From NCBI GenBank assembly GCA_027625915.1, contig JANTQA010000012.1:8578501-8642500 (forward strand): a stretch of DNA of 64,000 nt. The letters are read 5' to 3'. Position numbers and translations under genes: made by a program. The notes beneath the pieces are model-generated. The model saw nothing but the letters and a program-made list of their open reading frames with translations. It made no database searches and was not told the DNA's origin. Numbering within the stretch: position 1 is the stretch's first letter; the number at the start of each line of letters is the position of its first letter. This document shows positions 11,830 to 22,305 of the stretch, piece after piece. Source of the stretch: Anaeramoeba flamelloides. Its lineage: Eukaryota; Metamonada; Anaeramoebidae.

Positions 11830-13310
11830 TTTTTAGATAATCTAAAAATTAATTTTATTAAAATCTTTTCAAATATTGTACTTTTTTTAAATAAATATTT
11901 TCATCAAGAGGTTACATTGGAAACTTTGAAAAATATCTTTTATCCTAGACGTGTATCATAAATAAAAAAATCTTTTTTCCCATTCATGTAACCTTCAGCC
12001 TTAATGTTCGATCCATTAAGGTTAAAAATAATTTTCTGGGATTGATTAAAAACATTTTGTGATTTTAACAAGTGCCAAATAACAATCAAATACTAACCAA
12101 CATGTGAAGTGCGATCAATCTCTAAAAATCAACAATCAAAAAAGAGTACATTTTTTGGAAAAATCTCCAAAGGGTAACACTCTATTTCCTATTCGAATGG
12201 TTTCGAATTATAATTTTGAAAACAACTATGTTAGTTTTCATAATTCTCCCTTTGATACTTTTTGAGATCTCGAAGATTTTTTTTTTCATTTTTTTCTATT
12301 TTCAATGGAGTTATTTTTTTATCAAGAATGTTATACAAAATCCTTACTTTTGTCAAATATCGAGAGTTACAATCTAACCACAAATTAGATTAAATCGAAT
12401 TAAATTGATTGTGTATTAATAAAAGCAATTGATTAAAAATTGAAGAAATTTAACCTTTTGGAAATTTAAAAAAAGAAGCAAGTTAAGGACAAATTTTTAA
12501 GTGAAAACAGTGAAATAATGTCTAAAATCACCCTTGAATAAGTTATGCAATCCAAGTAATATTTGTCGGGAGGAGAATTTCTTTTAGAAAAAATGTGAAA
12601 TTTTCACAATTTTTACAATTTTCAGAATTTTTACCTTGTTAGATCATGCTAAATTTTGATTTTAATATTTTAGTATTTCCATTTCAACTTTCAGAACTCA
12701 CACTATTTTCTTGGGATGTTTTACATATTTTTTACATTTGCTTTTACAAGTTTGAAATGTTCTCAAATTTGAAATGCACTTGAAAATTCCCAAAAAACCA
12801 TTTTTTTTGCAATTATTTTTTTTTGTTATTTACAATTTTCCTTTTCATTGAATAACAAAGAAAAATAGTCTTCGTGAAAAGCTAAAGATGACAAAAAATG
12901 TTTTTTTTTTTTTTTGTCCAATTTCTTATATGTGAAAATTTTTTTTGAGAAGCGAAAGTGTAATAACACAATTACTCAACACCCTCAAGGGTGGGAAAGT
13001 AGTCCTTAATTATTTTTAAATATTGATTTTTTAGAATTAAGAATTATTTTTAAACTTTTTTTTTGAATTGAATTTTTTGCCAATGAGCTACTCTTAAAAT
13101 TTTTGTTTTTGGAATTTGAATTTTATCACTTTAGATCCTCTCAAAAATTTTTTTAAATTTGAATTTTTTGCAAGTGAGATATTAAGAAAATTTTTTTTTT
13201 TTGTTATTTGAATTTTGTCACCCAAAAGAAGGGCAAATTCACAATACCCTTTTTCTTTTCAAGTCACCCCTTAAGTATGGAGCAAATCCAAGGTAAATGA
13301 CTATACCCTT
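11830..13310. mobile_element. repeat K copy 1, carrying a nested F element
   Basis: Co-linear with about 28980-29830. Shared blocks include AAAATCAACAATCAAAAA, CGAAGATTTTTTTTTTCAT and the 'GAATTGAGAATTAC'-type block. The extra 527 bp at 12483-13009 is the F element. The outer ends are not sharply defined and the terminal repeats are unclear, so the class of K is unknown. No ORF. Confidence 0.6.
12483..13009. mobile_element. family F TTAA-bounded MITE, copy 1
   Basis: Begins TTAAGGACAAATTTTTAA and ends GAAAGTAGTCCTTAA, so TTAA flanks inverted TTAAGGAC termini. It interrupts repeat K, whose other copy lacks it, giving a natural empty site near 29540. It is highly similar to 59068-59580 over the whole length, suggesting fairly recent spread. 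No transposase is present. Confidence 0.85.
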
Positions 13311-13667
13311 AAGACAATAGATTTTTTAAAAGAGACATTTATATATTTCACGGTCAAACAAATTCACATGTTATAACTGAAATGCTGTGTTACTCTCTAA
13401 ACAAGAAAAATAATTTGAGAAAATCGCAATTCAAAAATTAAAAACAAATTGACATTTTGTCAAATTTGGATAGGGTTTTTAAAATAAAAAAGAAAAAAAA
13501 TAACATCTAATAAACAGATCCTAATAATAACAAATTTAATTTTAAATGTGTATGTTCATAAATATTAAAATAATAAAAGGTTTTAATGATAAAAGAAGAT
13601 GAAATTAAAAAAAGTGAGGTTAATATGAATAAATTACAAAAAGAAAGACAAGCAAATTCAAGTGAAG
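13311..13667. other. 3' flank of the TEX264-like gene
   Basis: A+T-rich spacer downstream of the gene on the minus strand. No other gene is supported. Confidence 0.4.
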
Positions 13668-14333
13668 CTATTTGGCTAATAGTTTTTTTTTTCTTCTTCT
13701 GTTTGATCGAATTCCCCACCTTGGATACAAAAAACGATCTGGTTCATCAAATATTCTGCATGGGCCCTTTGCAAATAAATAATCGATTCTGGAACCATGC
13801 CTGCCTGTTTTCCCGTAATGGATTTCCATTCTTGACATTGATCGGTTTTCAAAGTTTTCTGTTTTCTTGAGGAATTGCTTAACTTTGAACATCTTTGATA
13901 CCATGCCTGCAAAGGGCGTGTCTGATTGCCACCTTGACATATACACCTGGCAAGGCTCTAACCATTGAACTAAAAAGCGCTTCAGGGTTAGTTCTCTTGC
14001 ACGCGGCTCGTCATCACGATCCAAAATAAACCCGTACAATGATCTTGCAGCCTGTAGTTCGCCTTCGTTGTTTGAGGGTTGCTCGTCATAGTAAAGGGTA
14101 AATTTGTGATAGCATTGGATATTATGATATTCAAGCGACTCCCGGAAGGAATTTATTAAATTGGGTAATTCGTTTGTAGGCCCTATGTGTGGTCGGTAGA
14201 CAAGAACGTGTGGCGCCATGTTTGCTGGGTAAACAAGAACTGATTTGAAAACCTGCAAATAATATAAAAATCCCAGACCTGTGACACACAACAGAAAGAG
14301 AAAAAGAAATAGGGAAAAAAAAATTGTGATCAT
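13668..14333 (-). CDS. TEX264/GyrI-like single-pass membrane protein
   Basis: A 221-residue protein with no intron, ending in TAG. Residues 3-27 are a strong hydrophobic segment, a signal anchor. Residues about 42-190 follow the order of the GyrI-like domain of TEX264: VLVYRPHIGPTNELPNL, then LYYDEQP, then LQAARSLYGFILD, a middle helix with FAGMVSKMF, then MSRMEIHYG. In animals TEX264 is an ER-anchored protein with a cytosolic GyrI-like fold that acts as an ER-phagy receptor and in repair of topoisomerase adducts; that role is known for the family and not shown here. Animal TEX264 has a long acidic tail with an LC3-interacting motif. Here the tail is short and basic (RSNRRRKKKLLAK), with no obvious such motif, so the autophagy role may not hold. 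The gene has noticeably more G+C than its flanks. Confidence 0.65.
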   Translation of the reverse strand: MITIFFSLFLFLFLLCVTGLGFLYYLQVFKSVLVYPANMAPHVLVYRPHIGPTNELPNLINSFRESLEYHNIQCYHKFTLYYDEQPSNNEGELQAARSLYGFILDRDDEPRARELTLKRFLVQWLEPCQVYMSRWQSDTPFAGMVSKMFKVKQFLKKTENFENRSMSRMEIHYGKTGRHGSRIDYLFAKGPCRIFDEPDRFLYPRWGIRSNRRRKKKLLAK

Positions 14334-15286
14334 CTTGGTGAAGGCTTGTTTCTTGGTGTAGTTTTTGTTTTAGTTTATATTTTTATTTTGTTGTTCGAAG
14401 TGAAATTGTAAGTAAGCGTGATCAGTTTGAGATACTTTGCAAAATGAAAAAGTATTTTAATAAAAAATAGAAATACAAAAAATGAATTAGATTAAGTTGA
14501 AAAACGATTAACTAAAAACTGACTTTTCAATGTTAAAAAACCAGCATATTATTGATCAATTACAATTTAAAAGAATTTTTTGTCTTTATTTTAAATTTAC
14601 CCTTACAAGAGAAAAATAAATCTCATTGATTCCCAATAAAGAAACACCTAAAAACACAATATATTTGTTTAATAATTTTTTTCTTGATATTAGTTGGAAT
14701 TATGGAAAACGACAAAAATAAATTATTTGTTAGTGTTTAGAGAATTGGAATCAAGGATCAAAGGGATTCGAGAATCAAATTCTGATCTTTTCATACTTTT
14801 TTGCAATCTTTTCTATTTTCTAACTTTATTTATTTGGTGAAAAACATTTTTCAGTTGAAAAACATCAAGACATATCTTGAAATTCTGCTTTGTAATTATT
14901 TCTTAAAAAAATGAAAAAAGTCGAAATTATTTGTTTGTGTTGACAAAAAACAGAAAGTTTTTTTTTTTAATTGCAATTTACTTTTTTAAGGGTGGAGTAT
15001 AACATGAATTCCAAATTATTAATACGTGGACAAATAATTCATGTTAGTTATTGTTTTTGGACTCTTTTCTTGAAAATAAAAATGTTGTTACGATTAAAAT
15101 AGGTTTTTTTTCTCAAAATTTGTGATTTATTTTGTATTCTTTTATAAATTTTCATTTAAATAATTTTATTAATTAGAAAAGTAAGAAGCTATGTGTGAAA
15201 TTATTGAATTCCACAGTGTTAGCAATTATGAAATATTAATTCACGATCGGGTCAAAATAATCACCTGGTCACAATATCTTCAAATC
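14334..15286. other. gene-free spacer
   Basis: The upstream region of the TEX264-like gene. No ORF, RNA gene or clear repeat could be supported. Confidence 0.4.
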
Positions 15287-15511
15287 CTACTTACTTGGGA
15301 TTTCTTGATTTCGAGTCATCGATGGATTTTGAAAATTAACATTATTCAAAAGAAGTGAGTGTCCTGATATAAGTATATTCGGAATTATACTACATAAAAA
15401 AGACAAATTAGGATTTGTACAGACCATGTTATTTAATAAAAATAAAAAATAATTTGCAAACCTTTTGAAGTAGGGGCTTAAAGCGAAGTCCTTTTGGGTT
15501 AAGATGGACAT
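15287..15511 (-). CDS. doubtful mini-gene, possibly spliced
   Basis: Opens with ATG (MSILTQKDFALSPYFK) in sequence with more G+C than its surroundings. A possible 72-bp intron (15390-15461) begins GTTTGC and ends with a good acceptor (TTGTCTTTTTTATGTAG). Its removal keeps the frame and gives a 50-residue product. The frame is also open without splicing (74 residues). Another donor-like string, AAGTAAGT, lies at the 3' end. No family is recognised. The coding status is uncertain and it could be a chance ORF or a gene relic. Confidence 0.25.
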   Translation of the reverse strand: MSILTQKDFALSPYFKRFANYFLFLLNNMVCTNPNLSFLCSIIPNILISGHSLLLNNVNFQNPSMTRNQEIPSK

Positions 15512-16198
15512 TTTTTCTTGAAGAAATAGTACAATTCATGGGCTTTATCAGATATCCAAGAAATAGATATTATTATTTGTATATCAGGTCATTTGTTTTT
15601 GAATCTGTTATGCGATTTTTCTATTACTTTTTTTTTTCTTTTCCTTAAATTTATTTTTTTTTAGTAAAAGGTTATAAAGTTTTAAAATCATTATTTTAAA
15701 TTTTAATTGAACAAACTTAGATACGGTTTCTTATTGAAATTTTGGTTTTAGAAATGATAAATAAAGTTCTTTAAAAAAAAAAACAATTTTTTATACTTTT
15801 TTTAATCTTTAACATAAAAATAAGATTATTTACACTTTTAAAGAATTTGAAAAAAAAAAAAAATGTTGAAAATGACAATAATGATTAAAACAATTGAGGG
15901 TATACAATTTCTTCCAATATGCATTTATTTTATCTTTGGCTATATCATTATATGCAATTATAATTTGTAAAATAATTTGGGAAATTTTACACGAGGTGTT
16001 CCAATAATTCTCTCAAGATTTTATTTTTCTTATATTTTATGTTTTTTTAAAAATTTATCATTTGTTTAGGTTAATATTTTAATATGTGAACTATAATATG
16101 TAATTTATTATTCTTCTTAATTGATTGATTTTATTTTAAAAGGTGTAAACTTGATATCTTATTTTTTAAATAAAAAATTATTAAACGTTTTTTGAAAG
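15512..16198. other. gene-free spacer
   Basis: A+T-rich sequence with no supportable feature. Confidence 0.4.
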
Positions 16199-16961
16199 TT
16201 AATGTGTTAGTGTCAACCAAGTAGAAGATATAGATAAAAATATGTTGTTATTGTACGCGAATCGCATTAGAGTTCCCAGGGTTCCAATGTCTCTATAAAA
16301 TCAATTATTCAAGTATTAATATCTGTAAATTCCATCAATTAAAAATGATCTATGTATTAGTAAAAAAACCTAACAATTTCAGAAAAAAATCTGTATTTCT
16401 CAACAAATTTAAAGTTGGAATTATCAAAATTAGATTTACAAAGTTACGAAATATCTTTCTTAAATTTGTGTTGAACTATAGATTAAACACTAAAAAATTC
16501 ATTTTTTTAAAAAATTAAATAATTCGCCAATAGATTCATTTTGACAAATTATTTCTGTAATATTGGAAATAGTTTGTTGTTATAATTATCTTTATCAAAA
16601 TGAAACAGAACTCATCAGTCTTTGTTCTTTTATGTTAATGATTATTGAGTCAATCTTCAAAATTAAAAAATCAAAAAAAAATAGTTACTTTTAACAGTTC
16701 TACATATGAATTATTTAATACTTGAATACTATATTTTGGTGCTTCTATTTTTAGATCTGAAAAATTAATTAAAAAACAATTTTTCAAAATAAAAATTGTT
16801 AATTGTGGTGCCTGAGTAAAAATTGTAATAATTTATTGTGTAATAATATTTATAATAGTTTATTTAGAACTATTTGATCCAATCTATCAACAATGCCATT
16901 TATACCCAATTACAATATACTTTAATTATATACAAATCTTATATTCAATCTATTCTCTTAA
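16199..16961. mobile_element. family C TTAA-bounded element, copy at 16.2 kb
   Basis: The left end TTAATGTGTTAGTGTCAACC corresponds to the terminal repeat seen in better copies (TTAAGGGATTAGCGTCTACC). The right end closes with TTAAGG after the ACTTTAATTATA block. The interior matches the other C copies (ATATTGGAAATAG, TTATGTTAATGATTATTGAG). About 760 bp, with no ORF. Confidence 0.65.
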
Positions 16962-17672
16962 GGGGGTATTTTATAATATGAAATAATTTAATAAGTAAAA
17001 TAAAAGTTTTTGAATATTTTAACATGGCTGATAATTTGAATTTTTGTAACAAAGTATCTATAATTAAATAAAAATTTGATTTTTTGCAAAGTTATTTTTA
17101 AGGCTATTTAATATATAAATCTTTATTTAAAAATTACCAAAGGAAAAAAAAAATTACCAAATTGAAGAAATCTTGGAATGTAAAATATAAAACTGAAAAA
17201 GATTGATTTTTTGTTTTTTATAAAGTCTAAATTTTTCATAATGAAATACTTTGCCAATGTAGATTTTTTTGAATTAATTTTTCAATTAATGTGAGAATTC
17301 TACTTTCACATTCAAATTTTTCAAGTTTTTACAACCCTTTAATTAAATGTAAATTTACAATATTGGCTATTCCGCTATAATTTAACCAATAAATTTGTAT
17401 TTCTGAACTTTTAAAAACAAATTTTTTTTTGAACCATTTTACAAGCGAAAACTCATTCATAAAAAAGAATTCATTGTGTAGATAAAAACTTACAAAATTC
17501 CAAAAAATCCTTTTAATTTAATTTGATCTGATTTTTGAGCCATCTTCAGGTTTAAAAAAACTTTGTCGTATATCACCTTAAATGGGTTAATTTTTCTATT
17601 TACTAAAAAGATTACCAAATTAAATACTGTTTTAAATCTTTACCAAATGTGAACAAAATCAATTCGAAACAA
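16962..17672. other. gene-free spacer
   Basis: No supportable gene or repeat. Confidence 0.4.
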
Positions 17673-18121
17673 CACGACAAGAATAGCACAATCCATACAA
17701 ATACTTTCAAGACTTTTTCGAACTTTCAGGCTGACAGTCTGCAAGATTTCAGTCTCTGATATTCTTTCATATTGTTTCAAATTTCAAATACTTGGTACAA
17801 ACTTTTGTAAGCCAAAAAAAGGGATAAAAATAATAATTAACAAAAGATAAACCTTTTGAGATTTAATTGAAATTTTTTAAAGTTATCTAAAAGAAAAATA
17901 TTTGTAAACTTTCAATAACCTGAAACTCTTTTTATGAAAACCAAAAATTGGAAAGTTGTTTAAATTACATGTTTTTAAAAGTATAACTTGTAAAAACTTT
18001 TAAATTGAAAGTTGTTGCATTGTGATCTTGTAATTCCTTTCAAAATTTGGAACAATTTTAAAAAAACAAAGTGTTGCTAAGGAAAAAAAGTGACTACAAT
18101 TTTTGTGCTATTCTTGTCGTG
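17673..18121 (+). mobile_element. family A MITE abutting the RPL13A start
   Basis: A 449-bp element with a perfect 19-bp terminal inverted repeat: CACGACAAGAATAGCACAA at 17673-17691 and its exact complement at 18103-18121. A second copy in the same orientation is at 31010-31461. By eye the two agree at roughly four bases in five along their whole length. The element ends 50 bp before the ATG of the ribosomal protein gene, so it occupies the place where the core promoter and 5' leader should be. No coding capacity. Confidence 0.85.
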
Positions 18122-18171
18122 AAGAAATTAGTAAAAAATCATTTTTTTTAACTTAATTTTTAATTCTAGAA

Positions 18172-18905
18172 ATGACTACAACTATTATTGACGGAAGCGG
18201 GCACATTATGGGAAGACTTGCATCTGTAATTGCCAAACAACTCCTTTCAGGAAACAGGGTTGTTGTTGTTCGATGTGAAGAAATTATTATTGTTGGTCCT
18301 TGGTCAAGAACAAGAGGTAAACAATTTGTTAATCCTTTGTATCTTTATTATTTTATTTCAGAAAAAAGAAAAACAACAACTAAAAAAAGCAAACTCTCTT
18401 TTTGTTTTTCTTTGATGATTTATCTTTTATGTTCTTTTCTTTTCAAAAAGAAAAATATTGCCAATGGAAAAGAAAAAGAACAAGTGTCAGACCCAACCAT
18501 GGTCCATTCCATTACAGAGAACCATCCCGAATCTTTTGGAAATCCGTAAGAGGAATGCTCCCACACAAAACATTCAGAGGCACTGCTGCTCTTAAGAGAC
18601 TAAAGGTCTTTGAAGGGATCCCAGCCCCTTATGACAAAAGACAAAGAGTTGTTGTACCAGAAGCACTCAAGGTTTTGAAGGTTAAGCCCTTCAGAAAATC
18701 AACAAAATTAGGAAGACTCTCACATGAATTCGGTTGGAAGCACTCAGAACTTGTTGGAGAACTTGAAAAAAAAAGAAAAGCAAGAGCAAAAAACTACTTT
18801 CTCCAAAAAAATGCTAGAAAGAAAATTGTCCAACAAGCACTTGAAAACAAAAAACAGGAACTTGGAAAATTAGATCCTATCTTAAAACAATTTGGTTGCC
18901 TTTAA
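18172..18905 (+). CDS. RPL13A: 60S ribosomal protein uL13 (RPL13A)
   Basis: Large-subunit ribosomal protein uL13. Exon 1 is 18172-18316 and exon 2 is 18451-18905, separated by a 134-bp phase-1 GT-AG intron (GTAAAC...CAAAAAG). The spliced product is 199 residues, near the usual eukaryotic length of about 203. It carries the family landmarks in order: DGSGHIMGRLAS, VVVVRCEE, then after the junction REPSRIFWKSVRGMLPHKT, RLKVFEGIPAPYDK and GRLSHEFGWKH, plus the basic C-terminal extension typical of eukaryotic members. The start is the only ATG giving the conserved N-terminus. Codons are richer in G+C than the flanks, as expected for a highly expressed gene. The family A MITE ends 50 bp upstream and presumably contributes to or contains the promoter (inference). 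Confidence 0.97.
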
Positions 18906-19244
18906 ACTTTCACTCTTAACAAGACCACTCTTGTTAATAATTAGATTATTTTTTTAACAATTTTAAAGTAACCACTTTTTAAACAAACAACAAAAAAATA
19001 ATAACCAAAACAAACAGTTTTTGAATTTTTTTTTTTCATTTTTGTTGTTTTATTTTTTTTGCTTTTATTTTCTTTTTTTGTTTTTTTTTTTTGTTTTTTG
19101 TTTTTTTTTAAAATTCCAAGATTTTTTACGATCCTTTCACAATCTTGAGATTAAGTACTCACAATCAAATAAATAATATTTTCCACTGATACACACCTTG
19201 AAAAAATCAAACTAAACACAAAAAATTAAAAATCCTTTTTTTGG
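18906..19244. other. RPL13A 3' flank
   Basis: Rich in T runs (18950-19110) that probably include the 3' untranslated region. No further gene. Confidence 0.4.
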
Positions 19245-19855
19245 TGAATTTAACAATTCCGTTTTTTTCTAATTAACAAAGGAAAAGTTTTATTTCTAAA
19301 GTGATCAAAATAATGTGTGTAACAACGACTATAATCCGTGTTTCAAAATATAATCCCTGCTTTTTTTTCTTCTTGTACCAATACAACATCCAATCCACTA
19401 CCAAATAGTATATCAAAGTTCAAATCAATTTTGGAAGTAAACTCGATGATATTTTCAGTAAAATTTTAAATTATGAATGTAAATAGTTGAAAATTTTCCA
19501 TAATATTCTCAATTTTTTTGTAATTTTCACTTTTATTTTTGTTTTTTTGATGTCTGAATTTTTATCAAAAATTAACTCTATTTTTTGGGGATAAATTTTC
19601 CAATTTGATCCTTTATTTTTTCAATTTCTTTTTAAATAATAGAACTTTAAGAAATCAGTACCATATTCAATTCGGGTTTATTGTTGGTTTCTTTGATTCC
19701 TTGATGTATAGATCTTCTATAACAAAAAAACACGCTTTTTTTTTTGAAACACAGATTAAACTTTTCTGCACACATTATTTTAATAAAAGTAATTTCAAAA
19801 CATTTCACGAATTATTTGTTGAAAAAACTCAAGGTCTTCACAAAATTCATTCGAA
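19245..19855. repeat. fold-back element (about 0.6 kb)
   Basis: The left arm near 19280-19350 contains AAAATAATGTGTG and GTGTTTCAAAA. The right arm near 19733-19810 contains the complements TTTTTGAAACACAG and CACACATTATTTT. The arms pair imperfectly over about 70 bp and perhaps further out. The ORF between 19605 and 19889 falls across the element and its right arm and is not considered a gene. Confidence 0.6.
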
Positions 19856-20014
19856 AAGAGATTTTTGGAATTTTATAGGATCTTCCTGATTGAAATTTGG
19901 AATAAAAAAAATGATTTTAAATCAGTTTAATTTCATTTTAACAGTACATATATATGATTTTCGTGACAAACCCTGTCTTTTGAAAACAAAATATTTTTTC
20001 AAAAAATAATTACT

Positions 20015-20182
20015 TACTGGTATTTAAATTCTAAATGGGAAAAAATTTACACTTCCTTTTCCAGATTTTTCTTTGGCTAAATTGAGTTCTCAAAGAAGTA
20101 AGTTGTAATTTGTGTATTTGTTTGAAAAAGATAATAGAAAATGAAGTGAAAATTTTTCCCAGTCTTAATTCAAATACCAGTA
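20015..20182. repeat. 168-bp fold-back element
   Basis: The left arm TACTGGTATTTAAATTC...TGGGAAAAAATTT (20015-20063) is the inverted copy of the right arm AAATTTTTCCCAG...AATTCAAATACCAGTA (about 20136-20182). The arms are about 46 bp. A related arm sequence occurs near 26260-26300 (AAGTTTTTCCCATTTTAACTC). No ORF. Confidence 0.75.
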
Positions 20183-22305
20183 TAAATCTGATCGAACTTC
20201 AAAAATCTATTAGAGTGTGTGCTTGACTTTTAAATGTGTTATTTTTTTTGCATGAAAATCTCTTCTCTGATTAAAAAATACAATACCTTTTCGAACTAGT
20301 TCATGTACAGAAGTGTAAATATGTAATGTTGTAAAAAATAGTATTTGTACAATTTTAGAGATTAATACAGAGTTCCATATAATTACCCACAAAGTGGCAA
20401 TAGTAAACGATATTTCCGTTTTGATTTTTGAGCTAAAAGGGATTTTCTATATAAAATCGTTTAATAAATACTATGCTTTGCTTGAAAAATGATTTTTTTT
20501 TTAATTTAAAAGATTGATATGTACCAAAGTATTTTTGATTAAAATTATTATTAATCTATTAATACCATCAGATATTATATTTATCATTACCAAAATTTAT
20601 ATAATTGCATGAAACTCTTTATTTATCTTTAAAATTGTTATTACTCTATTTTTTACAACATACATATTTATTCTTGTGAAAAACTTTTTCAAATAAAAAT
20701 CACAATTAGTAAAATAGATTTTACCAAAACATTAAACCAAAAAATTTATAACACGAAATTATAAGGAAATTTGTTTTAATTTTGAAGAATTCGAAACTTA
20801 GTTATTGTATTTTTAGTTGTTTTATTTTGCTAAATAATCCTTTTTTTTAAAAAAAAAAATCTTTAACTGATTATTTTTGATTGAATTCGAATCCATTTTT
20901 CGATTGTTGAAGTAATTTAATTCTTGATATAGATTTTTTTAAATACTTTTATAAATACATTTAACAATAAATTTCATTTTTTTTTTTTTACATTTTTTCA
21001 AGGCAGCACTCTTTTTTTTTCTTTTTTGTTGATTAAATTGAATTTATCTTTAAATTAAGATGTTATATTTTTTTACATAAAAATACAGGAATCACTAGTT
21101 AAAGACAATGGATAAGACAACTTTATTCGACCTACCTCGATTTTTTTTTGAAATTCTTTAATGATGAATCCAATTTTGATAAAATTTTATCTTTTATTTT
21201 TTTAGATAAAATACTATTAGAATTCCAAGAATAAAAATGTCAGATCTATCAATTCTTTAAAATATGAATTAGAGTTCGCATTTTGATTCTTTTTCGAAAA
21301 TAACCTCAAATAATTCTTCTTTATTTGAATGATATGTCTCAATTTATTTCTTGTTACAATTTGGCTCTTCATAGAATACCATCATTCTCAAAATTTATAA
21401 TTTTTTGGAAATAATTTTTTTTTTATTAAAAGTTTTGAAAAGAATTTAATATTTCTCAAAAAAATATATATTTGGGGTTTTTCTTCTTGGGATTTTAGTT
21501 TTAATCATCTTTTCGCCAATTCCAGTGTTTTTATGTTTATTCCAGAAATATTTTTACTAATAAAAGATAATCGGTAAAAAAAAAATTAATAAATTAAATA
21601 ATAAAAACAAAATGTAATCTAGAACACCCAAAACCACAACTATTAAATTTTTATTTAAACTTTTATCATTTATTATTTTAAATAATCATAGTTGACCAGT
21701 TGAAAGGATTATCTGTTCAATAGTCTTATATATATATATATATATATAATTTGATAGAATATCTGTGGCTTTATCGTGATAAATTTTACTTTTACTTTAT
21801 CTTTTTTAATTTTCAAGTTACTTATACTCCCCTGTTTCAGTATCTCGATATGCGAAAGTAACCACTTGATCTTTTATTATTTGTAACTCTTATTTACGAT
21901 ATAAAAATAATTTCAGCTAGAGAAAAAATGGAAAAAATTATTATTAACATTTTATGATAAAAAAATGTTCTGATTATTCAAAAAAGAACTCACATCTTCT
22001 CCCCCCTTTTTGAATCCTCAAAAAATTAAATACTAAATTCAAAAAAAACAATATTTGAAGCTAATATGAAAAATTTTACATTGAAAGGTGAAAATGATGT
22101 TTTTTTTTTGTTTTAAGCTTGTTTGTATTCTTTTAGAAACTATTCAATAGTTACTTTTCATGTTTAACTTTTTGTTTTTTTTTTATTTTTTTTTGAAACC
22201 CGAATCTGTCAAAAAGAATTAAAAAAAGAAAATATTATATGAATTTATTATTATTATTATTATTATTTTTATTATTTAAAATAAATCAAGTCCTCTTCTT
22301 TTTTT
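20183..22305. other. gene-free region
   Basis: About 2.1 kb containing a (TA)n run at 21727-21750 and many T tracts. The last part is the 3' flank of the transferase alpha gene, with an ATT/TTA trinucleotide run at 22240-22270. No gene or defined transposon could be supported. Confidence 0.4.

Noticed and set aside
19605-19889. 94-codon plus-strand ORF
   Set aside because: It spans the loop and right arm of a fold-back element and shows no coding features.
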